The position numbers and the translations under genes were made by a program. A stretch of DNA of 64,000 nucleotides from Cymbidium sinense (taxonomy: Eukaryota > Streptophyta > Magnoliopsida > Asparagales > Orchidaceae). The first letter of the stretch is position 1, and every line of letters begins with the position of its first letter. A model generated the notes under the pieces. That model worked only from the letters and a program-made list of their open reading frames with translations, ran no database searches and was not told where the DNA came from. Of this stretch, positions 26,721 through 39,014 are shown piece after piece. The stretch covers positions 99,549,271-99,613,270 of the forward strand of contig CM038229.1 of the NCBI GenBank assembly GCA_021442155.1. Direction: 5' to 3'.

Positions 26721-27651
26721 TGTATCGAATAAGAGTAACCTACACGATGGTAGAGTTGCCTCTCATTTTCATCATTTATGAAAAGGGAAGGTCGAAAATG
26801 GAGATGGGGACTTACAATTGGTTGGCAAACGAAATCAGTGAGGAAATAGGAGGAAGCAGAGTAACCTTGGTTGTAGAGTTGCCTTTGGTCTTGTTTAGGG
26901 AGAAAGGAGAAGGAAGACTTCTGATTTGAGGGATGAAGCAGATGCTTAAACTTGACTTGAAGGTGAGCGAGAGCTAGGTTTGAATGGAGAATCAGGAGGG
27001 AGACGAATCAGCTTGAAGGAATACAGGAGGCGAAAAGCAAGTGGAAAGCGGAAGAGAGGCTTTGTTGAGGCTTGTGAGGGGACGAGTAAATCTGGATCGA
27101 GAGTCCGTGGCCTGGCGAATCTGAGAGGGTGGAAAAATCATTTTTTCTTTTCTATAGAGAGAATAGGAGTTAAAAAAAGAAACAAAACAAAACAAAATTT
27201 TGATTTATTTTGTGTTTTTGCAAAACCAAGGATGGATGGCATGTGGGTGGGAAGATATGAGGATTTTGGATTTTATTTTAAAATTTAATTTATTTATTAT
27301 ACATATTCTATAATAAAATTTACCTGATTTTGTATATATACAATTGATTAATTCATCTTCATTTTGTTTTCACTTTTTTATTTTATTTTATTTTATTTAC
27401 AAATTAATTTATATACATATAATATTATTCAAAATAAAGAAAGTATTTTAAATTTTATTTGTTTAATATATGTACATATAATAAAATACAAAAAAATATA
27501 TACAATAGTTAAGAATATTTATTTAAACTTTAAGATGATAACTTAATTTTAATTTTAATTATTATTTTTATAATAAAATTAAATATGTAATATTTATTTT
27601 TATTTATAAGATACATATAAATACATTTATAACATAGATGTATTTATGATA
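26721..27651. other. Spacer between LTR element and MULE
   Basis: The first half (26,721-27,240) is purine-rich on the plus strand with short frames and no recognised domain. The second half (27,270-27,650) is extremely AT-rich with TATA and ATTTATTT runs. The MULE inserted at its right edge. Confidence 0.4.
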
Positions 27652-27659
27652 TACAATGG
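27652..27659. other. Left target-site duplication of MULE (TACAATGG)
   Basis: The 8 bp directly before the left inverted repeat read TACAATGG. The 8 bp directly after the right one (42,243-42,250) read AACAATGG, so 7 of 8 match. MULEs usually duplicate 8-11 bp. Confidence 0.65.
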
Positions 27660-27850
27660 GAGAAAATATTCGTCCGGTCCGCGTAACTTTTACGTCAGGA
27701 CTCCAATCCACAGACGACGTGTCCCAATTCTTTTCCCATTTTAGCGATTAATGGAGTAGTAAGATATGACGGTCTTTGTAAAGACATTTCCCAAGAAGCG
27801 TCAATGGCGTATTAGCGGACGTAAATACATTTCCCAGCGACCCGCCTAAG
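27660..27850 (+). repeat. MULE left terminal inverted repeat
   Basis: It starts GAGAAAATATTCGTCC. Aligned in order with the reverse complement of 42,030-42,242 are AGGACTCCAATCCAC, GACGACG, GTGTCCC, TTTAGCGATTAA, AAGACATTTCCC, CGTAAATACATTTCC and CGACCCGCCT. It is conspicuously CG-rich beside very AT-rich flanks. The left copy is shorter than the right because of several small gaps. Confidence 0.85.
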
Positions 27851-27923
27851 CGTCGTTGGAATCTGAGGAGGAATTTAAAGAAATATATAGGATTTAGGGT
27901 TTAGGATTAATTTTTCAGGCAAA

Positions 27924-28130
27924 ATGAGCTTAGAAATAGAAAATCTCATTTCCTTTTACAAAAGAACCATGAAGATGGAGAACATTGAAATAACAATCAT
28001 TTTAGGCGATGATGTATTAAATAGAAATTCATCGGTAATATTTCGGTGCATTTTTTCTACGGTTTGTTGTGCATTTTTTCACGGTAATGTTTCTCTTATT
28101 CAAGAGAATATGTTGATTACATCCAATTAA
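27924..28130 (+). CDS. Small ORF at MULE left end, possible transposase 5' exon
   Basis: A 68-codon frame lies between the left terminal repeat and array A. It contains the run MKMENIEITIILGDDV. I do not recognise a domain. Some MULE and FAR1-related proteins start with a short segment of this general kind, so it could be the first exon of the transposase. If so, array A, which lies between this ORF and the transposase core at 30,250, would have been intronic. A chance ORF is equally possible. The codon pattern gives no firm answer at this length. Confidence 0.3.
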   Translation: MSLEIENLISFYKRTMKMENIEITIILGDDVLNRNSSVIFRCIFSTVCCAFFHGNVSLIQENMLITSN

Positions 28131-28164
28131 AGCAATTTGGATGCTTTTTTGTCAAATTTTTATT

Positions 28165-30215
28165 TTAAGTATTTTTTGCATCGTACTGTGTACCTCTTTG
28201 GAGGGGTACGACCATTTTGACCTTTTTTCCGGTTTATTCAACTCCTTGATTATGTTTAGGGCATTGCAAAGCATTTCATGGTAGTTTGGATGGTTTGTGG
28301 GGCTATTTTGCATCATTTCAGTACCTCTTTGGAGTGAGATCATTTTGACCTTTTTTCCCAGTTTATTCGCCACCCTCTTATGATTAAGTTTAGGGCATTG
28401 CAAAAGCAATTTATGATAGTTTGGATGGTTTTAGGGTGGTATTTTGCATCGTACTCTGTACCTCTTTGGAGATGGATCATTTTGACCTTTTTTTCCAGTT
28501 TATTTTGCCAACTTTTATGATTATGTATAGGGCATTTGTAAGCATTTGGAGGAAGTTTGGGTGATTTCGGTGGTATTTTGCATCGTATTCTGTACCTCTT
28601 TGGATGGTACAGACCATTTTGATAGTTTTATCCATTTTATTTTGTCAACTTCCTATGATTATGTTTAGGGCATTAAAAGGAAGAATTTGATGGCGGTTTG
28701 GGTGGTTTTGGGTGGGTATTTTGCATCTCTGTGTACCTCTTTGGAGGTGAGACCATTTTGACCTTTTTTCCCGGTTTATTGCCAACCTCTTATGATTATG
28801 TTTAAGGCATTGCAAAGGAAGCATTTGATGGCGGTTTGGATGGTTAAGGTGGTTTAGTGCATCTGTAGTACCTCTTTGGAGGGTACATATATTTTGGAAG
28901 TTTTTCCAATTTTTTTGCCAATTTCTTATGATTATGTTTAGGGCATTCCAAATGAAGCATTTGATGGCGTTGGATGGTTTTGGGTGGGTATTTTGCTTAC
29001 TCATGTATCTCTTTGGAGAATGATCATTTTAGCCTTTTACCTTTTTTTACCAATTCCTTATGATTATGTTTAGGGCATTCCAAAGGAATCATTTGATACG
29101 ATTTGGGTGATTTAGTGGTATTTTATCATTACTCAGTATACCTCTTTGGAGTGATCATTTTTGACCTTTATTCCTTTTTCTTATGATTATGTTTAGGGCA
29201 CTATAATGGAAGCATTTGAGGGTTTGGATGATTTTGGGTGGATATTTTGTATCTACTCTGTGTACCTCTTTGGAGGGTTTAGATCATTGTTGGCCTTTTT
29301 TTGCGCTTTTGCCAATTTCTTATGATTATATTTAGGGCATTCCAAAGGAATCATTTGATGGCGATTTGGTTTGGGTGGTATTTTGTATCTGTTCTCTGTG
29401 TACCTCTTTGGAGGATACTGAGATCATTTTGATAGTTTTTTTAGTTTATTTTGTCAATTCCTTATGATTATGTTTAGGGCATTCCAAAGGAATCAATTGA
29501 TGATTTGGGTGGTTTACGGTATTTTGCATCAGTACTCTATGTACTTCTTTGGAGGGTACATATCATTTTGATAGTTTTTTCCGGTTTATTTTGCCAATTC
29601 CTTATGATTATGTTTAGGGCATTATAATGGAAGCATTTGAGGTAGTTTGGATGATTTTGGGTGGGTAGTTTGCATCACTACTCTGTGTACCTCTTTGGAG
29701 AATTCAGATCATTATTGACCTTTTTTAATTTTTTGCCAATTCCTTATGATTATGTTTAGGGCATTCCAAAGGAATCATTTGATGGATTTGGTGGTTTAGG
29801 TGGTATTTTGCATCAGACTCTGTACCTCTTTGGAGGGTCTGATCATTTTGACAATTTTTTCCATTATTTTGCCAATTCCTTATGATAATGTTTAAGGCAT
29901 TCCAAAGGAATCATTTGATGGCGTTGGGTGGTTTGGCGGTATTTTGCATTTTGTCTCTGTGTACCTCTTTGGAGGGTACGCAACCTTTTTTAGTTTTTTT
30001 GCCAATTTCTTATGATTATGTTTAGGGCATTATAATGGAAGCATTTTGAGGCGGTTTGGATGATTTTGGGTGGGTATTTTGCATCGTACTCTGTACCTCT
30101 TTGGAGGTACAAATCATTATTGGCCTTTTTTGCCAATTCCTTATGATTATGTTTAGGCATTCCAAAGGAATCATTGATGAATTTGTGGTTTAGGTGGTTT
30201 TGCATCTATATTTTT
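28165..30215 (+). repeat. MULE tandem array A, ~136-bp unit, ~15 copies
   Basis: Units recur every 126-148 bp, mostly 131-141. GTACCTCTTTGGAG anchors lie near 28,190, 28,321, 28,458, 28,592, 28,733, 28,868, 29,005, 29,136, 29,262, 29,400, 29,541, 29,688, 29,825, 29,960 and 30,103. Each unit holds the anchor (often an 18-bp palindrome), then CATTTTGACCTTTTTTCC, TATTTTGCCAA, CTTATGATTATGTTTAGGGC, an AAAGGAAGCATTTGATGGCG block, GGTTTGGGTGG and GGTATTTTGCATC. Frames across the array differ from unit to unit, so it is not coding. Confidence 0.93.
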
Positions 30216-30249
30216 AACATATTTTGTATCTGTTTGGCAGTAAATGAAA

Positions 30250-32110
30250 TTGGAAACTCCTTGGCACCAACTGAGAATGAAATGGAGGCGTATCACTTTA
30301 TCTTTACTATGCACATCAAATTGGTTTGTTGAAGGACCATACTAGTTATTGTTCAAACTCAAAGAAATTAAAATCAAAAGATTTTTTATGTGCAAAAATG
30401 GTGGGAAGAATACGATCTAAATAGCTTTCAAAATTCGAAAGTTGATACAAGCGGTTGTCCGACATGATTAGATTCTGATTTGGAGGGTGGGCGATTAAAA
30501 AAAATGAGAAAGTCATAATCATTCTTTGGCGAGCCTCACATCTTCTCGGATCACATAGATTAGCGATGAGAGTCAGTGTTGAAGACAATGAGGGTATTAG
30601 AAAGCGATGCATTACTATCTAATTGAGGAAGTTAGCGGCGTAGAATATCGGGTTCACAAAAGAGATGCTTTCAATTTTATTGAGAAGAGAAAAGATCGAG
30701 GATTGCGAATGGTGATGGTAATACATTAATACGTTGTTTAAGGCAAGCGGCCGGATGGGATGTTTGCATAGGATGTAAGTTAATGAGTCGGATTGCTTAG
30801 TAAGTTTATTTTTTTATGGCATGTCTAGGATAGAATATGATTATTTTGGGGATGTAATAATTTTTGATACAAGCTATCGACTCAATAAATATAATCTCAT
30901 TTGTGCCCCTCTTGTTGGAGTGAATCATCTTGGAAAATGTATTATTTGGAGTAGCCTTTTTTATCGGAAGAGACAATTGAGTCATTCTCAGCTATTCAAA
31001 CATTTCTTGGTTGATGAATACGGACATCCTATAACAATATTCAGATCAAGATTAGGCTATGGCGAGAGCTATTGAAATTGTATTGTCGCATTACTCATCA
31101 TAGGTTGTGCCAATGGCATATTTCAAAAGCTCCTTCAAGGTTCATTGCTTTAATAGTAATAAGATAGTAGGGCTATTTTATAAATGCATGAGTAAGTGTG
31201 ACTCGGAGGAAGAGTTTAAAGCTTGCCATGCTAGAAGAAGGCAATTTGCATGATAATGCTTGGTGTCACGAGCTTTATAAGATTAGATCTAAGTGGTCCA
31301 TGTAGAACACATTCTGCATGGGCATCTTGTCAATGCGTAGTGAGTCCGAACAATGTATGTCATGGAATATCTAAGCCAACAAGTTCGCTCACATATTATT
31401 TCTTGGGGTTGGAAAAGGTTATGGAGACATGGCATCGGAATGAACATGATGAAGACTTCAAGTGTAGCCATCATCGATTGTTCTTGTTAAGACTCAATTC
31501 TAAAATAAGGCTATGTTTTATACAAGAAAGGTTTACACTATGTTTGAAGAGGAATTTTTGCATGGAGTTGGAGGCTTATCGGTAACTAAGTCGGATATGA
31601 CACCATGGAGTATTTGGTGAAACTTAGAGAATAAAATGCATCAAAACATGGGTGTGCATTTTAGATGGACTACCCTAAGTAACTTGCACTTGCAAAAAAT
31701 TGAAATGATGGGATTACTTTGTGCCCATTGTATCGAGTTCTTAGTCGAAGATGTTGTGTATTTGACAAGTATCTTCTCATGATGGTCTACAGCAAGAGGA
31801 TATTTATATTGATTCATCTGAGAAAATTAAGAGATGTGGCAGATGGAAATATACGGCATTATTTTTGAAACCACATAAGTCGATATGCATATCAAATAAG
31901 CGTCGCAATAAAAGTGGAGGACTATATGCTTGGATCCCTAAAAAACTATATGATGATGTCGACTCTATAATGGTGGGAATTCTCCTCCATCGACAGCAGT
32001 TAAGAAGAAGAAGTCAACCATGAGATAAGGAAAAGACATCTTAAAAGATCCAGTTAAACAGCGTCAAAGGGTGTTTCCAACTCGAGCTTAAGGGATATTG
32101 GGAGAGATCC
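30250..32110 (+). pseudogene. FAR1/FRS-type MULE transposase, broken
   Basis: The intact protein would cut and join the element's inverted repeats in the nucleus. Motifs appear in family order but in shifting frames. An N-terminal TENEMEAYHF segment near 30,270 and NGDGNTLIR near 30,708 come first. SRIEYDYFGDVIIFDTSYR starts at 30,824, with the first catalytic Asp at 30,866-30,868. NKYNLICAPLVGVNH follows, then a QD.AMARAIEIVL-like region near 31,040 for the second Asp. LHDNAWCHELYKIRSKW lies near 31,245-31,285. The SWIM zinc finger (CTC...CAHC) lies near 31,685-31,723, where a one-base loss shifts the frame. It lies between tandem arrays A and B. FAR1/FRS host genes are domesticated relatives, but the inverted repeats show that this copy is transposon-borne. 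Confidence 0.85.
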
Positions 32111-32640
32111 AAAAGCCAAGAGTAATTTTCTACTTGTATTATTTTTTGGTATTTTAAATATTGTTAATCTTCAAACCCTTTTACCTTTTTTTGTTGCGAG
32201 AAACCAAATACAGTCGATAGCATTCTGACGTGTTTCCTCACAAGTTGCATCACCTTTCTCTGTTATGCGAGTGTTTTTCAGTGCGCCTACTATCACATCG
32301 ATGCTATAAGAAAGTATCAAATATATGATGTTCTACATGCGGGAATTTAATTCGAGCTCCACATCAATCAATCTAAAGGGTACACTGGCGATGATGGATA
32401 TTATTTGAAAAAATATTTTGATGCATGACATTATCCGGTTTGACTATATTTAGCTAGGAGATTTTGACACGGTATTTGTAGCTCTTTAAGCAATAGTGAT
32501 TGAGTTAATCCCTAGGGACATTGTAATCATTAGATTGATAGATATGTGCAATAAATAATTGATCATTTATTACCTTTTTTTGTATATTTTGCCGATACTA
32601 GAAATAATGTTCATTACATTCTTGTTTAGCCAATTTGAAA
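32111..32640. other. Spacer after transposase
   Basis: This AT-rich sequence probably includes the 3' end of the transposase gene. No motif or clear terminator is seen before array B begins. Confidence 0.4.
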
Positions 32641-34735
32641 GCTATTTGGTATTCTTGGGTGGTTTTACTACTTATACTTAAGTTTAGCACTCAAAGGAAG
32701 CATTTGGAGGCGGTTTGGGTGGTTTGGGGGTTTAGTGCATCTGTACTCTATGTACCTCTTTGGAGGGTATAGACCATTTTGATAGTTTTGTCCATTTTTT
32801 TTCAACTTCCTATGATTATGTTTAGGGCATTCCAAAATGAAGAATTTGATGCAATTTGGGTATTTTGGGTGGGTATTTTGCATCTGTACTATGTACCTCT
32901 TTGGAGGTCTGAGACCTTTTTTCTCAGTTTATTTTGCCAACTCCTTGATTATGTTTAGGGCATTGCAAATGAAGCATTGATGCGGTTTGGGTGATTTTGG
33001 GTGGGTATTTTGCATCGTACTATGTACCTCTTTGGAGTCTTTTTGACCTTTTTCCCATTTTATTTTGCCAACTCCTTCTTATTATGTTTAGGGCATTACA
33101 AAGGAAGCATTTGGGGATTGTTTGGATGGATTCTGGTGGTATTTTGCATCAGTACTCTATGTACCTCTTTGGAGGGGTGACCATTTTGACCCCATTTTAT
33201 TTTGCCAACTCCTTTGATTATGTTTAAGCATTGCAAAGGAAGCATTTGATGGCAATTTGGGTGATTAGTGGGTATTTTGCATCGTACTGTGTACCTCTTT
33301 GGAGTCAGATCATTTTGACCTTTTTTTCCAGTTTTTTTGCCAACTCCTTATGATTATGTCTAGGGCATTAGGAAGCATTTGATGGCGGTTTGGGTGATTT
33401 TGGGTGGGTATTTTGGCATCTATCTGTACCTCTTTGGAATCTGAGATCATTTTGACCTTTTGTAGTTTATTTTGCCAACTTCTTATGGTTATGTATAGGG
33501 CATTGCAATGGAAGCATTTGGAGGAAGTTTGTGGTTTGGTGGTATTTTGCATATGTACTCGTGTACCTCTTTGGAGGTACAGACTATTTTGACCTTTTTT
33601 CCAGTTTATTTTGCCAAATTCTTATGATTATGTTTAGGGCATTGCAAAGGAAGCATTTGGAGATTGTTTGGGTGATTTTGGGTGGTTATTGCATTACTGT
33701 GTACCTCTTTGGAGGGTACAAATCATTTTGACCTTTTTCCAATTTTTTTAGCCAACTCCTTATGATTATGTTTAGGGAATTATAGTGGAAGAATTTGATG
33801 GCGGTTTGGGTGATTTTGGGTGGTTTTGATCTATACTATGTGTACCTCTTTGGAGGTACGACCTTTTGATTTTTTAGTTTATTTTGCTAACTTCTTATGA
33901 TAATGTTTAGGGCATTGCAAAGGAAGCATTTGGAGATTGTTTGGATGGATTGGTGGTATTTTGCATCACACAGTGTACCTCTTTGGAGGGTACAAACCCT
34001 TTTGACCTTTTTTGCGGTTTATTTTGCCAACTTCTTATGATTATATATAAGGCATTGCAATGGAAGCATTTGATGATAGTTTGGGTGGTGGGGTTTAGTG
34101 CATCTCAGTGTACCTCTTTGGAGGTACAAACCTTTTATCAATTTTTTCCAATTTATTTTGCTAACTTCTTATGATAATGTTTAGGGCATTAAAAGGAAGC
34201 ATTTGGAGATTGTTTGGATGGATTCGTGGTATTTTGCATCGTACTGTGTACCTCTTTGGAGGGTACTGAGACCATTTTGACCTTTTTGCTTTATTTTGCC
34301 AACTTCTTATGATTATGTATAGGCATTGTGGAAGCATTTGATGGTAGTTTGGGTGGTTTCTTGGGGTTTAGTGCATTTGTCTTGTGTACCTCTTTGGAGG
34401 TATAGACCTTTTTTTGTCAGTTTCCAGTTTATTTTGCTAACTTCTTTTGATTATGTATAGCATTGCAATGGAAGCATTTGGAGGAAGTTTGGATAAATTC
34501 TTTATTTTTTACATCGTACTTTGTACCTCTTTGGAGATCATTTTGACCTTTTTTCCAATTTTTTTGCCAATTTCTTATGATTATGTTTAGGGCATTATCT
34601 GGAAGAATTTGGAGGATTGTTTGGGTGGTTTTAAGTGGTATTTTGCATCCAGTACTGTGTACCTCTTTGGAGGTATAGATTATTTTGACCTTTTTTTTTA
34701 CGTTTCTTTTGCCAACTTTTTTTTCTCTTTAATCA
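32640..34735 (+). repeat. MULE tandem array B, ~136-bp unit, ~15 copies
   Basis: The unit and orientation are the same as array A. Anchors lie near 32,752, 32,892, 33,023, 33,161, 33,291, 33,425, 33,562, 33,701, 33,842, 33,975, 34,110, 34,248, 34,386, 34,523 and 34,659, so spacing is 130-141 bp. Units that keep the whole 18-bp palindrome GTACCTCTTTGGAGGTAC include those at 33,562, 33,842 and 34,110. A run of T and TTAATCAATAAATT follows the last unit. Confidence 0.93.
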
Positions 34736-36085
34736 ATAAATTGCCTAAAGTCATATATTATAAAAAAAATATATAACTTATTTAAATCATTAAACTAATA
34801 TCTAAAATTTAAAATATATATGCACATGAATAATAAAATTCATTGTTTTAGCATTATTATAATAAAGACAAATAATAAGGCATTACCACTTTTATAGGGA
34901 GGACTTTCTCAATTTTTTGAGTTACCATAAAATGAAGTTTTGTAAAACTTCGAATAGATTCATAAAAGCATCCGGAAATTTATATAATTGTTCAAATCAA
35001 TGATTTGATTTTGAATTAACTCAAAAAAAAAGCCCCACTCCATAATGTATTAATCATTATCATCACAATGAATATCAACCCTAATGTGACACCACATAAA
35101 TTCACATAAATATGTTCAAGGTGAGAAAAAAACTACGACATGTTAAGCACAACTAAGCAACAATCTATCCTAATAAATAGAACTACTAATCAACATTTAG
35201 CTCACAATGAAATATAAAAATATATATAGGTGCAACAAACGCACTATGTAATTAAATCATCAGATATAACTACACTGCATATCGTTGAATATATTTAAGT
35301 CATTAATCATAAAATAAACAACGAGCCATTTCGGAGCGAAAAACCTAAGCATTCATTCAAAGGGTACGTCGGTGACTCAATATTTGATCTTCAATCGGTG
35401 TTAGCTTTTATTTTGGAAGGTAATTTTTTATAGATCCATCTCATAGAATAACGAGAATTATCAATCATCACTCTCAAATATAAATAGATCCATATCATAT
35501 GTGGAAATATACAATGTAGAATTACTCTTTATGTCAAGGAAATGCTCAATATTCAAGGAAAATATACAATGCGAGAATCACTCTTTATGGCAAGGAAATC
35601 ACTCTTTATTGCATTCTCTATCAATTCCACAAGCGACTTCATACTAAACAAGGAGGACGACACACAAGAAGCTATGGTGAAGGAAGAAGGTAAGAAAACA
35701 CACTAAATCATAGAGCAGAGGAATCAAACAAAACTAATTTATTAAACTTGTTCACCTCCATTCCCAGTCATCTTCTTCTTCTCTGTTGTGTGACTTGCGA
35801 GGGCGAGCAGAAAGAGAGAGAGGATGAGTTCCCTCCCATTGATCTCTTCACACTACTTGAAGAAGAGCTCTTGGATTAAGCTTTGGGAGCTTCGATCGGT
35901 GAAGAAAATGTGAGCTCAATCTATAGCTTTATTTTCATAATAAAAAATAGCTAACAACAATCATAATCCCTAATGGCCGTAATCACTAATTTAATTTCTA
36001 CATTAGTTTTATGCATTCTGGGTAACAATTTTAATTGAAGAGTATGCCCCCAAATATCAACCCAGTAAGATATCGGTGAAATAAA
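34736..36085. other. AT-rich spacer inside MULE
   Basis: No gene is recognised. A short local duplication (AAATATACAATG...GAATCACTCTTTATG) occurs at about 35,505-35,580. A purine-rich segment at 35,800-35,900 sits downstream of the minus-strand protease gene and may be its 3' region. Confidence 0.4.
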
Positions 36086-38990
36086 ACTATATGAGATTAG
36101 AGAATTTAAAAAAGCGTAAAATATCATCCCAGTCCATGCACTTCAACAAAAAATAGTTGAATCTTCCACCTAACGGCATTAAACAAAATCCTATATCAAA
36201 CAAAATAATATTGTTCTCACTTTGGATTTTAAGTCCACAAAATGTAGCGTGGCGAACTCGATAAATATATTCATTTTCTTTGGCCAATCTGTTGGTCTAC
36301 CCAATCCACTAGAGGTTTCACGATTCGCCTCCATGTATTTGCAGATAAACATTCGATGACACTATTTTCTTGGTGGTATCCCACTCACTATGTCGATTGG
36401 CCATTTCCTCGAATCGCCAAAGCACGATCTTCAACAAGTAATTTGATCTAAATAGCAGAACAAAATCTCAATAAGTTGGACGAAAAAAAATTAAGAAGAA
36501 CCAAATTTGAAAAGCGTTCTTACAATTTGGAAGAATGCTCTTATTGGTGGGTTTGAGCAATGAGTCATAAAAATACCAGCCTCGACTAATATGCCCAACC
36601 GTGTCAGTCGCGATTATCTATATAGCGACAATAAGATTAACTAAGCTCTCAACACCTCATGATGATATCTTTGGATGAACATTTTGCTTTCCATCTTGAG
36701 GCACAGCATAACTCTCGAAAAGAAGAAACGATTACACATTACGCTTTCATCTAAACAAACAAGAACAATCATAATACCAAACATTCACGGGTAACATACC
36801 CAATGCAAGCATGAAATGTACAAATATGGGACATACTGACCCGCGGAGAGTACTTCTCGGTAGAAGGAAAGGCATCAATGTATTGCATCGAGATATTGAT
36901 CGTCGACAACTCATCGATCGCCCGCAATAATGATATTCCGTGAATCGTATCACCCGCAAGTAATAAATATTTTAAAGTGATCTCAACCGAGCGAATAGGT
37001 TATTTTACATTATGAAGGAAGGACCGAGGCTTGACTTACTTGTCCTCGAGCAGGAGCATGGCGTGTCAATAAGATCGAGCATCGCAGGCAAAATAGCTCG
37101 GATGAGAACTCAACAACATGCGATTCCTCGATGCTGCAACAAAATTGCGATGATGAAAGCTAGTGATGAAGAGCTACATTCACTATGAATAAATCCTCGA
37201 TCTCGAGATGATGCATACCTCCGATGCTCCTCCACCACGGCGATAGCGGTCATGGGTCATCGACCTCTATTGGCTCATCTTTGCGAACCTATAAAAAATT
37301 TAGTATGACGAGTTAGATTAACTATGAATAAAGGATCGATCTCGAGATGATTCATACCTCCGGATGCTCCTCCACCACAATAATATGGGTCATCGACCTT
37401 TATTGCCTCATTTGTGCGAACCTATAAAAAATTTAGTGAAAAACTATTTCTATTATCTCAAATTTAAAAGAAAGTAACTTAATACCTCTGCTGGTCTGCG
37501 GCTTGAGTGGAGGCCACCACATCATTTATTCTTGCTCGAGACTTCTGTAAGTGTGTGTGAAAGGGGAAGTAATTTTCCTCTTTCTTATCTGCGAGCTTTA
37601 ACTCCACGCTCAATGCTACCAATTCAGGTTTGAACATCATGTGTAGTGGTGGCCTCCCAGAACTCTCTCTGGTCAATTCCACGTGGGCTTCCCTTTTGAA
37701 GTATCCAACTCATGATGGAAGCTCACTGTGGTAGCCTCCGAGCTTCCTCTGTTGTACCCTCCTCGGTATGTGGTAGCCTCCCATGGGTACCCCTCCACGG
37801 GAAGCTCGTAGCCTCTCAGAGTTTCCCCTGTGGTGACCCCGATAGGAACCTCCCTGCATTTGGGGTGGTAGGACCCCATTTGCTAGAACATCCTCGATAG
37901 TAGCAACAACCAAATCAAGCCCATCCAACCTCTCGCTTATTATTGTATGGATGAGGCGATCTTGCTCTCTCTCGGGTCCTTCAAACCAGCATCCTCTCCA
38001 CATAGTCTGCGTGGGGGTAGTGCGAGGGGCTAGAAACACTTGGGCGGGGAGAATATCGAGGAGAGATATAAGGAGAGTCTGGGGCTGCGGAATTGGACTT
38101 AAAATGGGACTACTATCGGGTCCACATGTGGGTGTTGGGCGGGACATGAAGGAGCCAATTCTCGTCTTCCAATAAGTCCTCGAATGAAAGGCACGTGGTA
38201 AAAGGATAAAAATTTTGAAGACATACAACATAAATAAATACATTCTTATGAACTAAGTGATATTATTATATGTCACTGGCGTCCTCCCAAACCGGTGAAA
38301 GCATTTTTTGAAAACTCTATTTTAGCCCATCGCGATACATTGGCTGGGGTTGATGTACGGGCTTATGATGCTTATGTGCTCGCCCATATCTACAATGAAT
38401 ATATTAAGCAAGTAAACTTCAAGACATTATATTTCATAGTAATGGAGATATAAAACATACCATCGAAGAGTGACAAAAGCCACTCATGTAACGGTACCCT
38501 CGTGCGAATCTTTGATGCAATAACATCAAATTGGGAAACTAGAAAGTCCCAAATGGCATCGCTTATTTCGACAAATCTATCTATATCATCGGCGTAAGCA
38601 ATCAATTCGATGCCACCTTGTAATTGTGATATACAAAAAATAGATTTGATAGAAGAAAATGTATATACAACGCACACTCTGCGAGAGTCATCAATTCTCC
38701 GTGATTCTTGTAGTCGATGATGAGCAGCGATAGCAGTTTCGCCATACAACCTTCTCCCCTTTGTTTGGCATCCCTATCATCAATGCAACTTCATCGGTGA
38801 AAGGAATGTCGCCACCCAAGAAAGCTTGCTTTCTATGTCCAAAAGGCAGATCGATGTAATGGCGAGTCTTGCTTAATGCCTAATGAATTGATGGAGATGA
38901 AGCCTCTTTAAAATGTCGGTGGCTTCATCGGTAAGTGTCTTGTAATATTATCGAACATATTTCTCACGGTGGTAGGCACGCACCGAAGTT
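36086..38990 (-). pseudogene. ULP1-like (C48) cysteine protease gene of the MULE, broken
   Basis: ULP1-family proteases cleave SUMO-like modifiers, and transposon versions are cargo of several plant MULE lineages. On the minus strand, GHISRGWYFYDSL (near 36,550-36,600) matches the W..YDSL segment of the catalytic fold. FICKYMEA (36,329-36,352) matches the segment just after the catalytic Cys, where the expected DCG is degraded although a Cys codon is still readable. Upstream minus-strand frames at 36,747-36,959, 37,479-38,243 and 38,390-38,749 are probable earlier exons that I cannot assign to domains. An acidic segment beginning DEPIEVDDP is duplicated with its intron. Stops and shifts make it a pseudogene. 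The protease call rests on two short motifs plus MULE context. Confidence 0.6.
37185..37450 (-). repeat. Tandem exon-intron duplication in the ULP1-like gene
   Basis: About 133 bp is repeated directly (37,185-37,317 and 37,318-37,450). Both copies carry CTCGATCTCGAGATGAT-like sequence, ATGCTCCTCCACCAC, GGGTCATCGACCT and GCGAACCTATAAAAAATTTAG. On the minus strand each copy reads an exon-like DEPIEVDDP stretch followed by a GTATGxATCATC that looks like a splice donor. Confidence 0.7.
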
Positions 38991-39014
38991 ATCCTTTTCC
39001 CGGACATGATAAAC

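Noticed and set aside
28152..29004. Minus-strand ORFs (and similar ones at 30,000-34,200 and 39,100-41,500) with related peptides such as GMPKHNHKELAK
   Set aside because: They are frame readings of the ~136-bp unit. They break and shift from unit to unit and overlap frames on the other strand.
30250..32110. A functional host FAR1/FRS gene
   Set aside because: The coding trace is split across frames and is enclosed by transposon arrays and terminal repeats.
28165..34735. CRISPR-like appearance of regularly spaced repeats
   Set aside because: The spacers between anchors are themselves homologous to each other, so this is an ordinary tandem repeat. The context is plant nuclear DNA.
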